NCBI RefSeq assembly: GCF_014196225.1
Contig: NZ_JACIDI010000007.1
Span: 68,024-132,023 of the forward strand
Origin: Bacteroides pyogenes
GTDB taxonomy: Bacteria > Bacteroidota > Bacteroidia > Bacteroidales > Bacteroidaceae
Direction of reading: 5' to 3'
DNA: 64,000 nucleotides
Position numbers and translations under genes: made by a program. This document shows, one piece after another, positions 63,492-64,000 of this stretch. The notes under the pieces were generated by a model, which ran no database searches, had not been told where the DNA came from, and saw only the letters and a program-made list of their open reading frames with translations. The first letter of the stretch is position 1. Every line of letters begins with the position of its first letter.

Positions 63492-64000
63492 ATGAAAACA
63501 TGTATCAACCGTTTTGCTTCATTCGCATTTGTTGAGCGAAATCTCGCCCAAGACGGTTTATTTCCGTACAACAACGCTTGTTCCCGCCTTCATGCCTTTC
63601 CTGTTTCTCGCTCGTATATGCCGATGCTTTCATACAGGTACAATACTGCCTGTTCCTGCTCTTCCCCCTTTCCTCTGCTGAAGAGTGCGTTTGCCCTCAG
63701 GTTCGGACAACGGCTTAAGTCGCTCGTGTCAACTTGCGTCTTTCCTCTGCTGAAGAGTACGTTTGCCTCTGTTCGCGATAGACTCTATTGTTGGCTTGAG
63801 CGTGGTTCAGGCCCTTTCCTCAGGTGTTTGCCGTTTTTTTTCGCATGTATCCTTGCGCTTGCCTTCGTTTATCCTTCACAGCTCACAGCCCAACGTTTGC
63901 CGCGTGTTTCACCCAAGTCGGCAGGAATGGATGCGCTCCGTCTGAGGTATGCCGATGAGGCGATTGAGCAAGCCATTGCCGATAAAGAGATACCGGGAGC
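63492..64000 (+). CDS. Serine hydrolase (beta-lactamase family) precursor, partial at window edge
   Basis: Open from ATG 63492 to the window end (169 codons, no stop reached). From about residue 125 it reads FFFACILALAFVYPSQLTAQ (signal peptide), then LPRVSPKSAGMDALRLRYAD and EAIEQAIADKEIPGA, the usual N-terminus of class C beta-lactamase/DD-peptidase-like serine hydrolases. The SxxK motif lies beyond the edge. The first 120 codons are unlike any family and include a repeated FPLLKS(A/T)FA segment made by the 63668/63740 DNA repeat. Translation therefore probably starts later, at a start I cannot fix. It is the third member of the wall-salvage cluster. It could also be a longer fusion protein. 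Confidence 0.6.
   Translation, partial: MKTCINRFASFAFVERNLAQDGLFPYNNACSRLHAFPVSRSYMPMLSYRYNTACSCSSPFPLLKSAFALRFGQRLKSLVSTCVFPLLKSTFASVRDRLYCWLERGSGPFLRCLPFFFACILALAFVYPSQLTAQRLPRVSPKSAGMDALRLRYADEAIEQAIADKEIPG
63668..63767. repeat. 28-bp direct repeat with 72-bp offset
   Basis: CTTTCCTCTGCTGAAGAGTG plus CGTTTGCC at 63668-63695 recurs at 63740-63767 with one change. It lies in the doubtful upstream part of the serine hydrolase frame. Confidence 0.8.

Overview
The window is about 64 kb of chromosome from a Bacteroidales bacterium, most likely Bacteroides or a close relative. Three SusC/SusD pairs, BACON-domain lipoproteins, lipoprotein signals of the Cys-(S/K)DD type and many promoters with the Bacteroidetes -7 element TAnnTTTG (several with a TTG/TTTG about 19 bases upstream) all point there. 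There are no rRNA genes, no CRISPR array and no intact insertion sequence. One tRNA gene (tRNA-Pro, CGG) is present.

Layout. 0-4.6 kb is accessory: an S24/LexA-like regulator, a remnant island (IS256-type transposase scrap, a Bro-N gene between direct repeats, a DNA adenine methyltransferase broken by two frameshifts, two gene tails), then a divergent HxlR/NTF2-like pair. 4.8-13 kb holds an unknown exported protein, dacB, lpdA, a HTH + Fic/Doc module between perfect 16-bp repeats, a PH-domain membrane protein and nadB. 13-15.7 kb is an mlaE-mlaF-mlaD lipid transport operon. 15.7-16.9 kb is repeat-rich non-coding DNA, followed by a PutA-type proline-catabolic enzyme, nrdG with only the C-terminal tail of nrdD, and an acetyl-CoA hydrolase/CoA-transferase. 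22.8-40 kb is mostly housekeeping (miaB, rdgB-yitT-leuS, acyltransferase, GrpB, tRNA-Pro, nadA, a TrmH-type methylase, a DUF4294 protein) plus a Panacea-type antitoxin/PemK-like toxin pair and a helix-hairpin-helix outer-membrane protein. 40.3-54 kb is a seven-gene polysaccharide utilisation locus (SusC-SusD-SusC-SusD-BACON-BACON-GH16) that looks aimed at a beta-glucan. 54.5-59.7 kb is a further SusC/SusD pair on the minus strand. It diverges from a peptidoglycan-salvage cluster: a NamZ-type exo-muramidase, a sodium/solute symporter and the start of a serine hydrolase cut by the window edge.

The most unusual signal is not a gene. At many unrelated places, usually just downstream of a gene's 3' end, short direct repeats recur with an offset of about 60-73 bp. 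At nadB and dacB, and less exactly at a susD gene, the repeated sequence includes the 3' end of the gene itself. A second family is a 22-bp-period AT-rich/ACC-GGT dyad repeat found at four intergenic loci. These, the truncated nrdD, the doubly frameshifted methyltransferase and the two unconventional toxin-antitoxin modules are the items most worth following up.
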